Made by a program: the position numbers and the translations under genes. Shown here piece by piece: positions 22,715-27,841 of a DNA stretch of 27,841 nucleotides (within the stretch, counting starts at the first letter, position 1; each line of letters opens with the position of its first letter). Origin of the DNA: a virus; IMG/VR virus record IMGVR_UViG_3300007611_000189, positions 1-27,841 of that record; one strand, written 5' to 3'. The notes under the pieces were generated by a model that made no database searches, was not told the DNA's origin, and was given only the letters and a program-made list of their open reading frames with translations.

Positions 22715-23415
22715 TAGAGATTATAATACTGTTCTACTCGTTCTAACCACATGTCATGATATTTGTTAAAATTGTCTGGTGTAAGATCAAACTGCTGATA
22801 CTCAAAATTTCTAGAACACATAAAGATGTGGCCATGTTTAATATCAGTGCCGTAAACTTCGTTGTGTGCTAGGAGATAGGCCATCAACTGTAGATAGTAA
22901 TCTTCTACCCATTCTGCTTTTTTGGGTTTATTGGTTTGTTTGTAATCCATAACTGCGGGGTTGCCTTTATATTCTCCTAGAAGATCAGCAGTGCCTGAAT
23001 ACAACCCTGGATAATATAAACTCTGCTCCATAGCATAGACTGCGTTTACGTCAACAAGTGCATTTTCAATAATCTTGTCTGCCATTGCATTTGCTTGCAC
23101 ATGCACCGGATTATTGCCCGGCTGGCGTTGTTCTCCTACGATAAAACGCTCAAGGTTGCTGTGCATTGCTGTGCCAACTCCTGCAGCTTCTTTTGTAATC
23201 TGTTTGGCTTTTTCTTCGCCAACACGCTTGCGCCACTCAATTAGATGAGTTTTGTCTTTGGTTCTGTCTAGAATTGTAGTAACGCTAGGAAGCCTATCGC
23301 CTTCAGGAGTTTCGTAAACCCGTTTGCGAGTCACAGGATCATTTATTTGTTTGCATCCTTGGTAATTGAATTTTTCGACAAAAGGGGGAGGAGAGTATTT
23401 TTGTTGTTCAGTCAT
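22714..23415 (-). CDS. PD-(D/E)XK exonuclease (RecB/Cas4-like)
   Basis: 233 aa. RLPSVTTILDRTKDKTHLIE, GVGTAMHSNLERFI, and catalytic SGTADLLGEYKGNPAVMDYK followed by DYYLQLMAYLLAHNE: this order (GTAxH, D, DxK, QLxxY) is the RecB-family nuclease core. Conserved in cyanophage and pelagiphage T4-like genomes, where it probably serves DNA recombination or degradation. No ribosome site before ATG; a promoter overlaps (23423-23451), so possibly leaderless. Confidence 0.85.
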   Translation of the reverse strand: MTEQQKYSPPPFVEKFNYQGCKQINDPVTRKRVYETPEGDRLPSVTTILDRTKDKTHLIEWRKRVGEEKAKQITKEAAGVGTAMHSNLERFIVGEQRQPGNNPVHVQANAMADKIIENALVDVNAVYAMEQSLYYPGLYSGTADLLGEYKGNPAVMDYKQTNKPKKAEWVEDYYLQLMAYLLAHNEVYGTDIKHGHIFMCSRNFEYQQFDLTPDNFNKYHDMWLERVEQYYNL

Positions 23416-23422
23416 AACGTAT

Positions 23423-23451
23423 ATATTACGACCAAATTAGTTTGAAGTCAA
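23423..23451 (-). promoter_or_regulatory. Sigma70-type promoter for the exonuclease
   Basis: TTGACT (23446-23451), 17 bases, TAATAT (23423-23428) on the minus strand. The TGA of the previous gene lies in the -35 box, as at glyA. The predicted transcription start falls on or next to the ATG at 23415. Confidence 0.55.
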
Positions 23452-23789
23452 TCTAGATTGTTTTCGGCATTTTTTGCCGCTATGTCATTTACTTTGTCTT
23501 GGCTGTCTTCTTTGTCGGAATCTCTAGGTTCCTTGGAAACTCCTGGGACATCTAGTGTTACACCGTCTGAGTTAAAATTCTGAACTAGTTTTTCGAATTG
23601 CTGAGGATTTTCGTCGAACATGGCCTTGAACGTCTCATAGTCAATAGCCATAGTTCCAAACATTTTATTGATTGCTGACCAGGTCAATTCGGCAGCAGCG
23701 CCTTTGCTTGCGGCTCTACCTCTTACGTTCCGGAGTATTGTAAGCAGTTTGTTTTTAACAGGATTTTCAACAAACTCCCTGAATCTCAT
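23448..23789 (-). CDS. Conserved phage protein, 113 aa
   Basis: MRFREFVENPVKNKLLTILR, then SKGAAAELTWSAINKMFG, MAIDYETFKAMFDENPQQFE, and an acidic Asn-rich tail. The start (FREF) and the middle are like a small phage protein in cyanophages near the capsid-scaffold region. Function unknown. ATGA overlap with the 64-aa gene upstream. Confidence 0.7.
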   Translation of the reverse strand: MRFREFVENPVKNKLLTILRNVRGRAASKGAAAELTWSAINKMFGTMAIDYETFKAMFDENPQQFEKLVQNFNSDGVTLDVPGVSKEPRDSDKEDSQDKVNDIAAKNAENNLD

Positions 23790-23980
23790 AAGCTATTGAG
23801 CTCTTGTCTTAGATCGCGTATCTGATTTCTAAAGTATTGAATTTGCTTGCGAATGTCTCGGCGACGCTCTGCACGGTCTCTCATTGCCTGCGCGGCTTGA
23901 GCCATGTCTGGTTGATCATTGCCTTCTTGCTCGAAAATCTTTTTTAGATCTTCTTCACCTGCAATATTTTCAAGTTTCAT
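23786..23980 (-). CDS. Small coiled-coil protein, 64 aa
   Basis: MKLENIAGEEDLKKIFEQEG, then Ala/Met/Arg-rich helices (AQAAQAMRDRAERRRDIRKQ) and FRNQIRDLRQELNSL. Strong coiled-coil pattern. Unknown; coupled on both sides to the scaffold-like and 113-aa genes. Confidence 0.65.
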   Translation of the reverse strand: MKLENIAGEEDLKKIFEQEGNDQPDMAQAAQAMRDRAERRRDIRKQIQYFRNQIRDLRQELNSL

Positions 23981-24795
23981 CCTGCTAAAATCCTATAAAG
24001 ATTATCTGCGTGCTCTACGCTTTCGCGCTGTTCTCTGCCTTCTGGTTCAATGCCTCCGGCGGCTGGCTCAGATGTTTCAAAATCGTCTTCGTCGTCCACA
24101 TCCATGTCTAGTTCACTTGCATCGACGTCCATATCAACGTCTGTGTCGGTGTCTACTTCTGCTTCTGGCTCGTCGCCTAGCATGTCTGTTGCAGATTCTT
24201 GGCCTGTTAATACTCTGACTGCATTTGACATTTCGTCTCTAGTCTGTTTAAGATGACTTAGGGCGTCCTCAATAGCAGGCGCAGCCGTAGACAAAAACTG
24301 TTTTGCTTCTTGCTGTCCCATTTCGGTGCGGATAGAATCACCTAGTGAAAGTAGGGTATCATTTTCCATTCCACTGAGTTCTTCAATCCAGCGACTTACT
24401 TTATCAACCATAGAGTTAGCAGTAACAATAGCACTGGCCTGCTCAACTTCATCTTCTTTTATAATTTGTTCAAATTCTTTATCAATGTTTTCCATTGTGT
24501 TTTCACCTGTGTTTTCTGTAGTAGGCTCTTCGTATTCTTCAGACTCGTTGCGCTCGGCAATTTCTGCATTTAGCGCGTCTAACATCCACTGTGTTTCATA
24601 AAATGTTTCGTTTTCTAGATTTTCATTAAACTTTGAATTTGAACGCATTTGATGCATTTGTGTTCGCAGTTTGTTCCTTGCGTCTTCTAGTTGTGTTCTA
24701 TCGAATTGTGAGAAATCAATTCGCTTGCCAAACGACCTTTCTAGATTTTCATTTATTTTGTCTGCTGTAAAAGTAACTAAGTCTGAAGTTTTCAT
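23977..24795 (-). CDS. Acidic T4-like virion-associated or scaffold-like protein, 272 aa
   Basis: Helical N-terminal half: DFSQFDRTQLEDARNKLRTQ, FYETQWMLDALNAEIAERNE; then VDKVSRWIEELSGMENDTLL and LGDSIRTEMGQQEAKQFL. The last 80 residues are an Asp/Glu-rich low-complexity segment of repeated D-V/T-D units. Conserved in marine T4-like phages; I recall it as a structural or prohead-core-like protein, without proof. Late promoter and AGGAAAT site precede the ATG. Confidence 0.65.
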   Translation of the reverse strand: MKTSDLVTFTADKINENLERSFGKRIDFSQFDRTQLEDARNKLRTQMHQMRSNSKFNENLENETFYETQWMLDALNAEIAERNESEEYEEPTTENTGENTMENIDKEFEQIIKEDEVEQASAIVTANSMVDKVSRWIEELSGMENDTLLSLGDSIRTEMGQQEAKQFLSTAAPAIEDALSHLKQTRDEMSNAVRVLTGQESATDMLGDEPEAEVDTDTDVDMDVDASELDMDVDDEDDFETSEPAAGGIEPEGREQRESVEHADNLYRILAG

Positions 24796-24820
24796 ATTTC
24801 CTATTTCCCAGAACGATAAC

Positions 24821-24828
24821 GTATTTAT
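24821..24828 (-). promoter_or_regulatory. T4-late-like promoter motif before the scaffold-like gene
   Basis: ATAAATAC on the minus strand directly adjoining and overlapping the TAA (24828-24830) of the preceding gene, 26 bases before the next ATG. Confidence 0.6.
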
Positions 24829-25268
24829 TAAAATGAAGCCAAACGTTCGGCTTTTGTTTTAGCTATTTTTGACTGCTGTTTCACTTCACAATAGCGAGCC
24901 CATAAAACATCGGCTTTGAAATAGTTTTCGTCTTTTAGGCAAGCATAGTATGAGGCCATTAACATAGTGCTGTCCACATAGTAGCGATTGTAGTCTCTAT
25001 CAGCCCGATAGAGGTCCATTGCATTTTTGTCTAGTCTGTTCCAGGCTATGAGATTTGCTAGTTTTATCGCTACCTTGTTTAGACACACGTTTTCGAAGAT
25101 CAACTGATCATTCCTATACAAATTCTTATAGGGTCCATCGCAGGTGATTAGAGCGCAGCCCACGCGAATGCCTTCCGCTGTTTTTTCAGGCAGAATAGTG
25201 CCCTGTTTTAAAAATTTCTTTTGTGTTTTCGCAACTATCTGCTCGAATCGTTTTGAGATGTCACTCAT
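24828..25268 (-). CDS. Conserved phage protein, 146 aa
   Basis: ISKRFEQIVAKTQKKFLKQG, EKTAEGIRVGCALI, NLYRNDQLIFENVCLN, YNRYYVDSTMLMASYYACLK, and a basic C-terminus. Soluble, helical. Appears in marine T4-like genomes next to structural genes; no function known. AGAGG before the ATG lies in a small hairpin (25271-25288). Confidence 0.65.
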   Translation of the reverse strand: MSDISKRFEQIVAKTQKKFLKQGTILPEKTAEGIRVGCALITCDGPYKNLYRNDQLIFENVCLNKVAIKLANLIAWNRLDKNAMDLYRADRDYNRYYVDSTMLMASYYACLKDENYFKADVLWARYCEVKQQSKIAKTKAERLASF

Positions 25269-25270
25269 GC

Positions 25271-25291
25271 AATACCTCTAGGGGTATTTAA
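25271..25291 (-). promoter_or_regulatory. Late-like motif and hairpin overlapping ribosome site of the 146-aa gene
   Basis: Minus strand TTAAATACCCCTAGAGGTATT: a TTAAATAC motif (25284-25291) whose AATACC pairs with GGTATT, leaving CCTAGA in the loop. The Shine-Dalgarno AGAGG is partly inside the hairpin, so it could limit translation if transcribed from further upstream. Confidence 0.4.
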
Positions 25292-25299
25292 AAGGTTTG

Positions 25300-25539
25300 T
25301 TACATGCGTAGAAGGATTGTGACAATAATCGAAAGCACGCCTGCTACCACAGTACCAGCTGTGCCAATGATCACCTTAGAAAGACTTTTTTGTCCTTCAA
25401 CAATGTCATCGTGAATACTATCAACTTTGGTTTCGAGGTTGTTGATTCTCTTGTCTAGAGATTCGTAACGCAGAGCACATAGATCTACGTGTGCTTCTAG
25501 ACTTTCTCTTTCAAGTTGTGTCGGCTCTTTTGAGGCCAT
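25300..25539 (-). CDS. Coiled-coil protein with C-terminal membrane anchor, 79 aa
   Basis: LERESLEAHVDLCALRYESL, a heptad segment DKRINNLETKVDSIHDDI, then a glycine-rich membrane helix (VIIGTAGTVVAGVLSIIVTI). Topology matches XhlA-type and other phage proteins associated with holins in the lysis module. AAGGAG site. A leader of about 75 bases contains the hairpin at 25554-25566. Confidence 0.7.
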   Translation of the reverse strand: MASKEPTQLERESLEAHVDLCALRYESLDKRINNLETKVDSIHDDIVEGQKSLSKVIIGTAGTVVAGVLSIIVTILLRM

Positions 25540-25553
25540 TTATTTCTCCTTGA

Positions 25554-25566
25554 TCTCGCTCCGAGA
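25554..25566 (-). promoter_or_regulatory. Leader hairpin with CGGAGCG loop
   Basis: TCTCG-GAG-CGAGA on the minus strand, just upstream of the AAGGAG ribosome site. The loop and closing pairs (CGGAGCG) are the same as in the hairpin at 26833-26849. Confidence 0.4.
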
Positions 25567-25615
25567 GTGCTTTGTGCCTTTAGGGGAAATTGTGATGCCT
25601 ATTGCCTATATGTGT

Positions 25616-25623
25616 TTATTTAT
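25616..25623 (-). promoter_or_regulatory. T4-late-like promoter motif before the coiled-coil anchor gene
   Basis: ATAAATAA on the minus strand. Like other copies it includes a TAA, here the stop (25616-25618) of the shifted reading frame of the upstream membrane gene. Confidence 0.5.
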
Positions 25624-25944
25624 CTTTTTTATAAATCTCTCGATTGAGATCATACATTTCTTTGCTTATATTTTTAAGCTCTTTTGCTGTGTTAAGCAAC
25701 ATCGATGCCATTCTCGACACTTTGAATATTGCCACCACCACCAGTAAACGGCCACAGAAAAAAATACCACTCCGCCAGTCACGATCAGCTTAGATTGAGT
25801 GTCATTCCAACCTATTAGATCTACAAAAAAGATAGCCGCAAGTGCAACAAAAGGAGTTGTCCAAGCGGCATAACTCCACCATTTCACTTCTCGATTTGTG
25901 CCAGTAGAAAATTTTTCTAGACTGTTGTGTCTGTGCTTGTTCAT
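25616..25944 (-). CDS. Two-span phage membrane protein with -1 frame break
   Basis: The ATG at 25944 opens SLEKFSTGTNREVKWWSYAA and two membrane helices (PFVALAAIFFVDLIGW and LIVTGGVVFFSVAVYWWWWQ). In this frame it ends at 25666 after an unlikely Cys/Trp tail. In the -1 frame the sequence continues from the same point with FKVSRMASMLLNTAKELKNI and SKEMYDLNREIYKKDK to TAA 25616-25618, a natural amphipathic helix. Either a base is missing near TGGCAATATTCAAAG, or a -1 frameshift or overlapping gene exists. Conserved T4-like phages have a similar 'WWWW' membrane protein. No ribosome site; TTAAATAT lies 4 bases before the ATG. Confidence 0.6.
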
Positions 25945-25948
25945 ACAA

Positions 25949-25956
25949 ATATTTAA
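25949..25956 (-). promoter_or_regulatory. Late-like motif directly before the two-span membrane gene
   Basis: TTAAATAT on the minus strand, then TTGT and the ATG. If it is a promoter the mRNA has almost no leader. Confidence 0.4.
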
Positions 25957-25977
25957 TAGAACAGATCTAAAACTTAA

Positions 25978-26340
25978 CTAGGAGTTAAACTCAATCCAAA
26001 CGTTTGCATCAGGTTCGTATGAACGAAACACAGGGGGATATACTGCAAAGGTATTGGTTAAATTGCCTATAACGGGAACACCATTTAAATCTTGTTGCAA
26101 AAGTGCTACTGGGTTGTTGCCTTCTAGAAAAACATCTGCTCTTTCTACTTGAAAAGTCCAATACCAGTAATCATTTATTTGTTTGGGGTCTTCGCTCCAT
26201 TCTATATTTGCACGAAGTCCTATTGTTTGTAGGAGTGTATTAAAATTGCTCTGCTGGCCCTGAGCAATTGGATCTTGTGAATCTCGCTCGGCCAGCGAAC
26301 GCGTAATATCAACTGTGGTTTGTAAACTATATTGATGCAC
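25978..26340 (-). CDS. Conserved T4-like phage protein, 120 aa
   Basis: GTG start at 26340. MHQYSLQTTVDITRSLAERD, GQQSNFNTLLQTIGLRANIE, then beta-rich WYWTFQVERADVFLEGNNPV and YEPDANVWIEFNS. The opening (xQYxLQTTxDxT ... GQQxNFNxLxQxIGLR) is well conserved in cyanophages and pelagiphages; no function is known, probably structural. GTAAATAC is 4 bases before the start and no ribosome site is seen. Confidence 0.75.
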   Translation of the reverse strand: MHQYSLQTTVDITRSLAERDSQDPIAQGQQSNFNTLLQTIGLRANIEWSEDPKQINDYWYWTFQVERADVFLEGNNPVALLQQDLNGVPVIGNLTNTFAVYPPVFRSYEPDANVWIEFNS

Positions 26341-26344
26341 GGTC

Positions 26345-26352
26345 GTATTTAC
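26345..26352 (-). promoter_or_regulatory. Late-like motif between terminator and the 120-aa gene
   Basis: GTAAATAC on the minus strand, 4 bases before the GTG start at 26340 and 6 bases after the terminator's T run. A very compact terminator-promoter-start arrangement. Confidence 0.5.
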
Positions 26353-26358
26353 AGAGAT

Positions 26359-26386
26359 AAAAAAAGGCGAGTAAAAAACTCGCCTT
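26359..26386 (-). terminator. Intrinsic terminator after the Gly/Asp-rich structural gene
   Basis: Minus strand AAGGCGAGT, loop TTTTT, ACTCGCCTT (26364-26386), a perfect 9-bp stem followed by a run of seven T (26359-26365 complement). It ends the transcript from 26807-26412. Confidence 0.9.
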
Positions 26387-26411
26387 GATGGTTTTTAGTA
26401 AAACCCTGGTC

Positions 26412-26807
26412 TTACTGTAGGCCGTCAAAAGTAGTTGTAACAGCAACAGTAACGTCGTCTGCATAAGTACCTTTGCTGGTACTAACAGTGCCCGTGCCCT
26501 GAAGTGCAATTGCAACCGAACCGCTTGCGCCATCAGCAGTGCCGTTTACACCAACAACTGTGAATGCGTCTGGACCATCTGTGTCGTCGCCAGTGCCGTC
26601 GCCGCCGGCATTACCAATACCGAAAACAAATGCATCAAGCTCAGCTTGTGTTACGTTTGTGTCATCAGTACCAACAATTGTTGCGATAATTGTTTTACCA
26701 GCAATGCCCTGTCCATTGACTGCTTGCTTGTTAGCGTCTAGAATAGATGCATCAACACCTGTTCCTGTGTTGTCATATGTTTGAAAAAATGTGCTTAGAT
26801 CTGCCAT
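26412..26807 (-). CDS. Gly/Asp/Thr-rich structural protein candidate, 131 aa
   Basis: ATG at 26807 chosen because GGAG precedes it; a longer frame to 26915 has no site. MADLSTFFQTYDNTGTGVDA, then beta-rich low complexity: GKTIIATIVGTDDTNV, FGIGNAGGDGTGDDTD, GVNGTADGASGSVAIALQGT. Almost no Cys or Lys-rich segments. The only gene with its own late motif (26857-26864), a leader hairpin and a strong terminator, so a separately and probably highly expressed virion protein such as a decoration or tail component. No family recognised. Confidence 0.75.
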   Translation of the reverse strand: MADLSTFFQTYDNTGTGVDASILDANKQAVNGQGIAGKTIIATIVGTDDTNVTQAELDAFVFGIGNAGGDGTGDDTDGPDAFTVVGVNGTADGASGSVAIALQGTGTVSTSKGTYADDVTVAVTTTFDGLQ

Positions 26808-26832
26808 GATATTCTCCTTGTCTCTTATCAAT

Positions 26833-26849
26833 ACCTTCGCTCCGAAGGT
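26833..26849 (-). promoter_or_regulatory. Leader hairpin of the structural gene
   Basis: Minus strand ACCTTCG-GAG-CGAAGGT, 7 bp with a 3-base loop, located between the late motif and the ribosome site. Shares CGGAGCG with the hairpin at 25554. May stabilise the 5' end of the message. Confidence 0.5.
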
Positions 26850-26856
26850 GGCAACT

Positions 26857-26864
26857 GTATTTAG
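26857..26864 (-). promoter_or_regulatory. T4-late-like promoter motif before the structural gene
   Basis: CTAAATAC on the minus strand, about 50 bases before the ATG at 26807, leaving room for a leader with hairpin and GGAG. Confidence 0.6.
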
Positions 26865-26899
26865 CAGATCAACAAAAAATGAGGAGTTTAGGGGTGATT

Positions 26900-27841
26900 T
26901 TAGGCCGGTTTCCAACGAGATCTAGGAACCAATTTGACTTTGTCTCTCTGTTTGACATAGCCTTCGCCGCCAGTTTCATCACCAGTAGTTGCAGTGATGT
27001 CGGCTTCTGCAGAATCTAGTTCGTCGATTACTTCATCTTTTGCCTGCATGAGTTCTTGAACTAATATTAATATACTGTCTAGCACACCTGGATTATTTTC
27101 ATCCAGCTGTTTTATTCTAGCCTGTTTGGGTTCTGACACTTTTTGTTGGACGAAAGCATAGAAGCCTTCTGTGTCTATGCCCTGTAGATTGTTTTGTTTG
27201 CTTTGGTTGTTTACAAAGCTGTAGATTATGTTTTGTAGATCGCTAAGTCCTCTGAATGGTTCTAGAAATTTAGCAATTTTATCTTGGTATTGATCAGCTG
27301 TTTTTGCAATGCTATCTAGGTTTTCTACGTCTACCGCAGGTCTATGGTCAATGTAGGTCTGTCCTAGAACAACAACTTCGGGATTGATTCTAAAATCTTC
27401 TACATTATCGAACGGAGTGCCTGCATTCATAGGTGCACCCCATTCGTCGAATTTAAGCGTGGCCGCAACTCCGACTTTGCTCTTTGCAATCCTTGTGCCT
27501 AGTTTAGATGTGGCGTCTACATGATAGGTGGTTACGTTGGGAGTAAATGATATTTTGCCGTTGCCGCCTTCATAGGGCTTGCCCGGGTGATATAACAAGT
27601 CTCCAAACACATATCCACGAAAGTTTTCTGGTGTTGCCTTTTCGAACAGTGGCCAAAGATTTGCCATGTCGCCCGCAAACTTTTCTCTCCAGTCTTCGCC
27701 TTTACCTCGGCTTAAAATAAACTGTTCTAGATCACGCGGACTATCGCTCTTGCCTTCGTCTCTGCCCCAATTGTTTTTGCCCACTAGCCGAAAGGTTCCG
27801 GCCTCGTCTCTGCCCCAAAATATAGTGGGGTTGCCGTCCCA
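26900..27841 (-). CDS. Large conserved phage protein with ligase-like motif, 5' end outside window
   Basis: The frame is open to the window edge, giving 313 residues. It starts WDGNPTIFWGRDEAGTFRLV and soon GKNNWGRDEGKS. xWDG followed by a strand and GRD resembles nucleotidyltransferase motif I (KxDG) of ATP-dependent DNA/RNA ligases, with the lysine just beyond the edge; ENFRGYVFGDLLYHPG is like ligase motif III, and GVAATLKFDEW follows. Later parts are helical with a C-terminal acidic and basic tail (VKLVPRSRWKPA). Similar proteins are common in marine T4-like phages (DUF6267-like by memory), without known function. Whether it is active cannot be judged here. Confidence 0.65.
   Translation of the reverse strand, partial: WDGNPTIFWGRDEAGTFRLVGKNNWGRDEGKSDSPRDLEQFILSRGKGEDWREKFAGDMANLWPLFEKATPENFRGYVFGDLLYHPGKPYEGGNGKISFTPNVTTYHVDATSKLGTRIAKSKVGVAATLKFDEWGAPMNAGTPFDNVEDFRINPEVVVLGQTYIDHRPAVDVENLDSIAKTADQYQDKIAKFLEPFRGLSDLQNIIYSFVNNQSKQNNLQGIDTEGFYAFVQQKVSEPKQARIKQLDENNPGVLDSILILVQELMQAKDEVIDELDSAEADITATTGDETGGEGYVKQRDKVKLVPRSRWKPA

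Noticed and set aside
24100-24180. Short tandem-like GA/TC-rich stretch resembling a DNA repeat array
   Set aside because: It is the Asp/Glu-rich coding tail of the 272-aa protein, not a CRISPR or satellite; repeats are irregular.
26327-26533. 68-codon minus-strand frame overlapping the terminator and structural gene end
   Set aside because: It runs across a strong terminator and shadows the Gly/Asp-rich gene in another frame; low-complexity leucine string is an artefact of that gene.
300-27000. Many open frames of 60-140 codons on the plus strand
   Set aside because: All lie antisense inside strong minus-strand genes, lack ribosome sites and recognizable domains, and follow the codon pattern of the real frame.
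1-27841. CRISPR array, transposase or IS element
   Set aside because: No regular repeat-spacer pattern, no DDE transposase and no terminal inverted repeats were found.

Overview
The window reads as a piece of a large T4-like (myovirus-type) bacteriophage genome, probably from a marine proteobacterial host. Every gene I can support lies on the minus strand. Genes are packed with ATGA, TAATG or TGATG overlaps, many proteins are under 120 aa, and the right half holds phage genes: PAAR spike tip, beta-helix tail fibre, PD-(D/E)XK exonuclease, class Ia ribonucleotide reductase with glutaredoxin, and several proteins that look like conserved cyanophage/pelagiphage hypotheticals. A T4-late-like motif (TAAATAC) recurs upstream of late genes. 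Host group is an inference: the two-piece permuted tmRNA suggests an alphaproteobacterial (or similar) lineage, while the cytochrome b fragment looks like the beta/gamma type from memory. A bacterial chromosome segment or a chimeric assembly is the main alternative, but the respiratory genes are translationally coupled to phage-style small ORFs with no visible junction.

Layout in transcription order (high to low coordinates). (1) 27841-19600, late/virion region: a ligase-like protein cut by the window edge, a monocistronic Gly/Asp/Thr-rich structural candidate with its own promoter, leader hairpin and terminator, small phage proteins including a membrane protein with an apparent -1 frame break, a scaffold-like acidic protein, exonuclease, glycosyltransferase-like protein, tail fibre and its partner. 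(2) 19600-14490, nucleotide metabolism and small phage proteins: nrdA, nrdB, glutaredoxin, an Sm-like protein, PAAR, a YbaN-like membrane protein, a histone-H1-like peptide. (3) 14490-8923: a run of coupled small ORFs (Lar-like zinc ribbon, TnsA-like nuclease, BPSL0761-like) with a complete D-amino-acid dehydrogenase (dadA) inside it, ending in glyA. (4) 8926-3706: one apparent operon from a near-consensus sigma70 promoter (TTGACA-17-TATTAT), with seven or eight tiny mostly membrane or charged proteins, a membrane-anchored cytochrome c, two more tiny membrane ORFs (one with an in-frame TGA), endonuclease III, a full-length succinate dehydrogenase flavoprotein (sdhA) without sdhB/C/D, and two unknowns. 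(5) 3716-1: a promoter, a permuted tmRNA, an A-type Fe-S carrier, a promoter and katG, then a DUF2244 membrane protein and the start of cytochrome b of the bc1 complex.

Taken together the non-virion genes point to a viral programme acting on host respiration: two quinone-reducing dehydrogenases (SdhA, DadA), part of complex III (cytochrome b), a cytochrome c, an Fe-S carrier and a peroxide-detoxifying KatG, plus a cluster of undescribed micro-membrane proteins. That is the most unusual feature of the window. Functional assembly of these parts is inference; their presence and arrangement are read directly. No gap longer than 300 bases lacks a feature; 3345-3705 is filled by the tmRNA.
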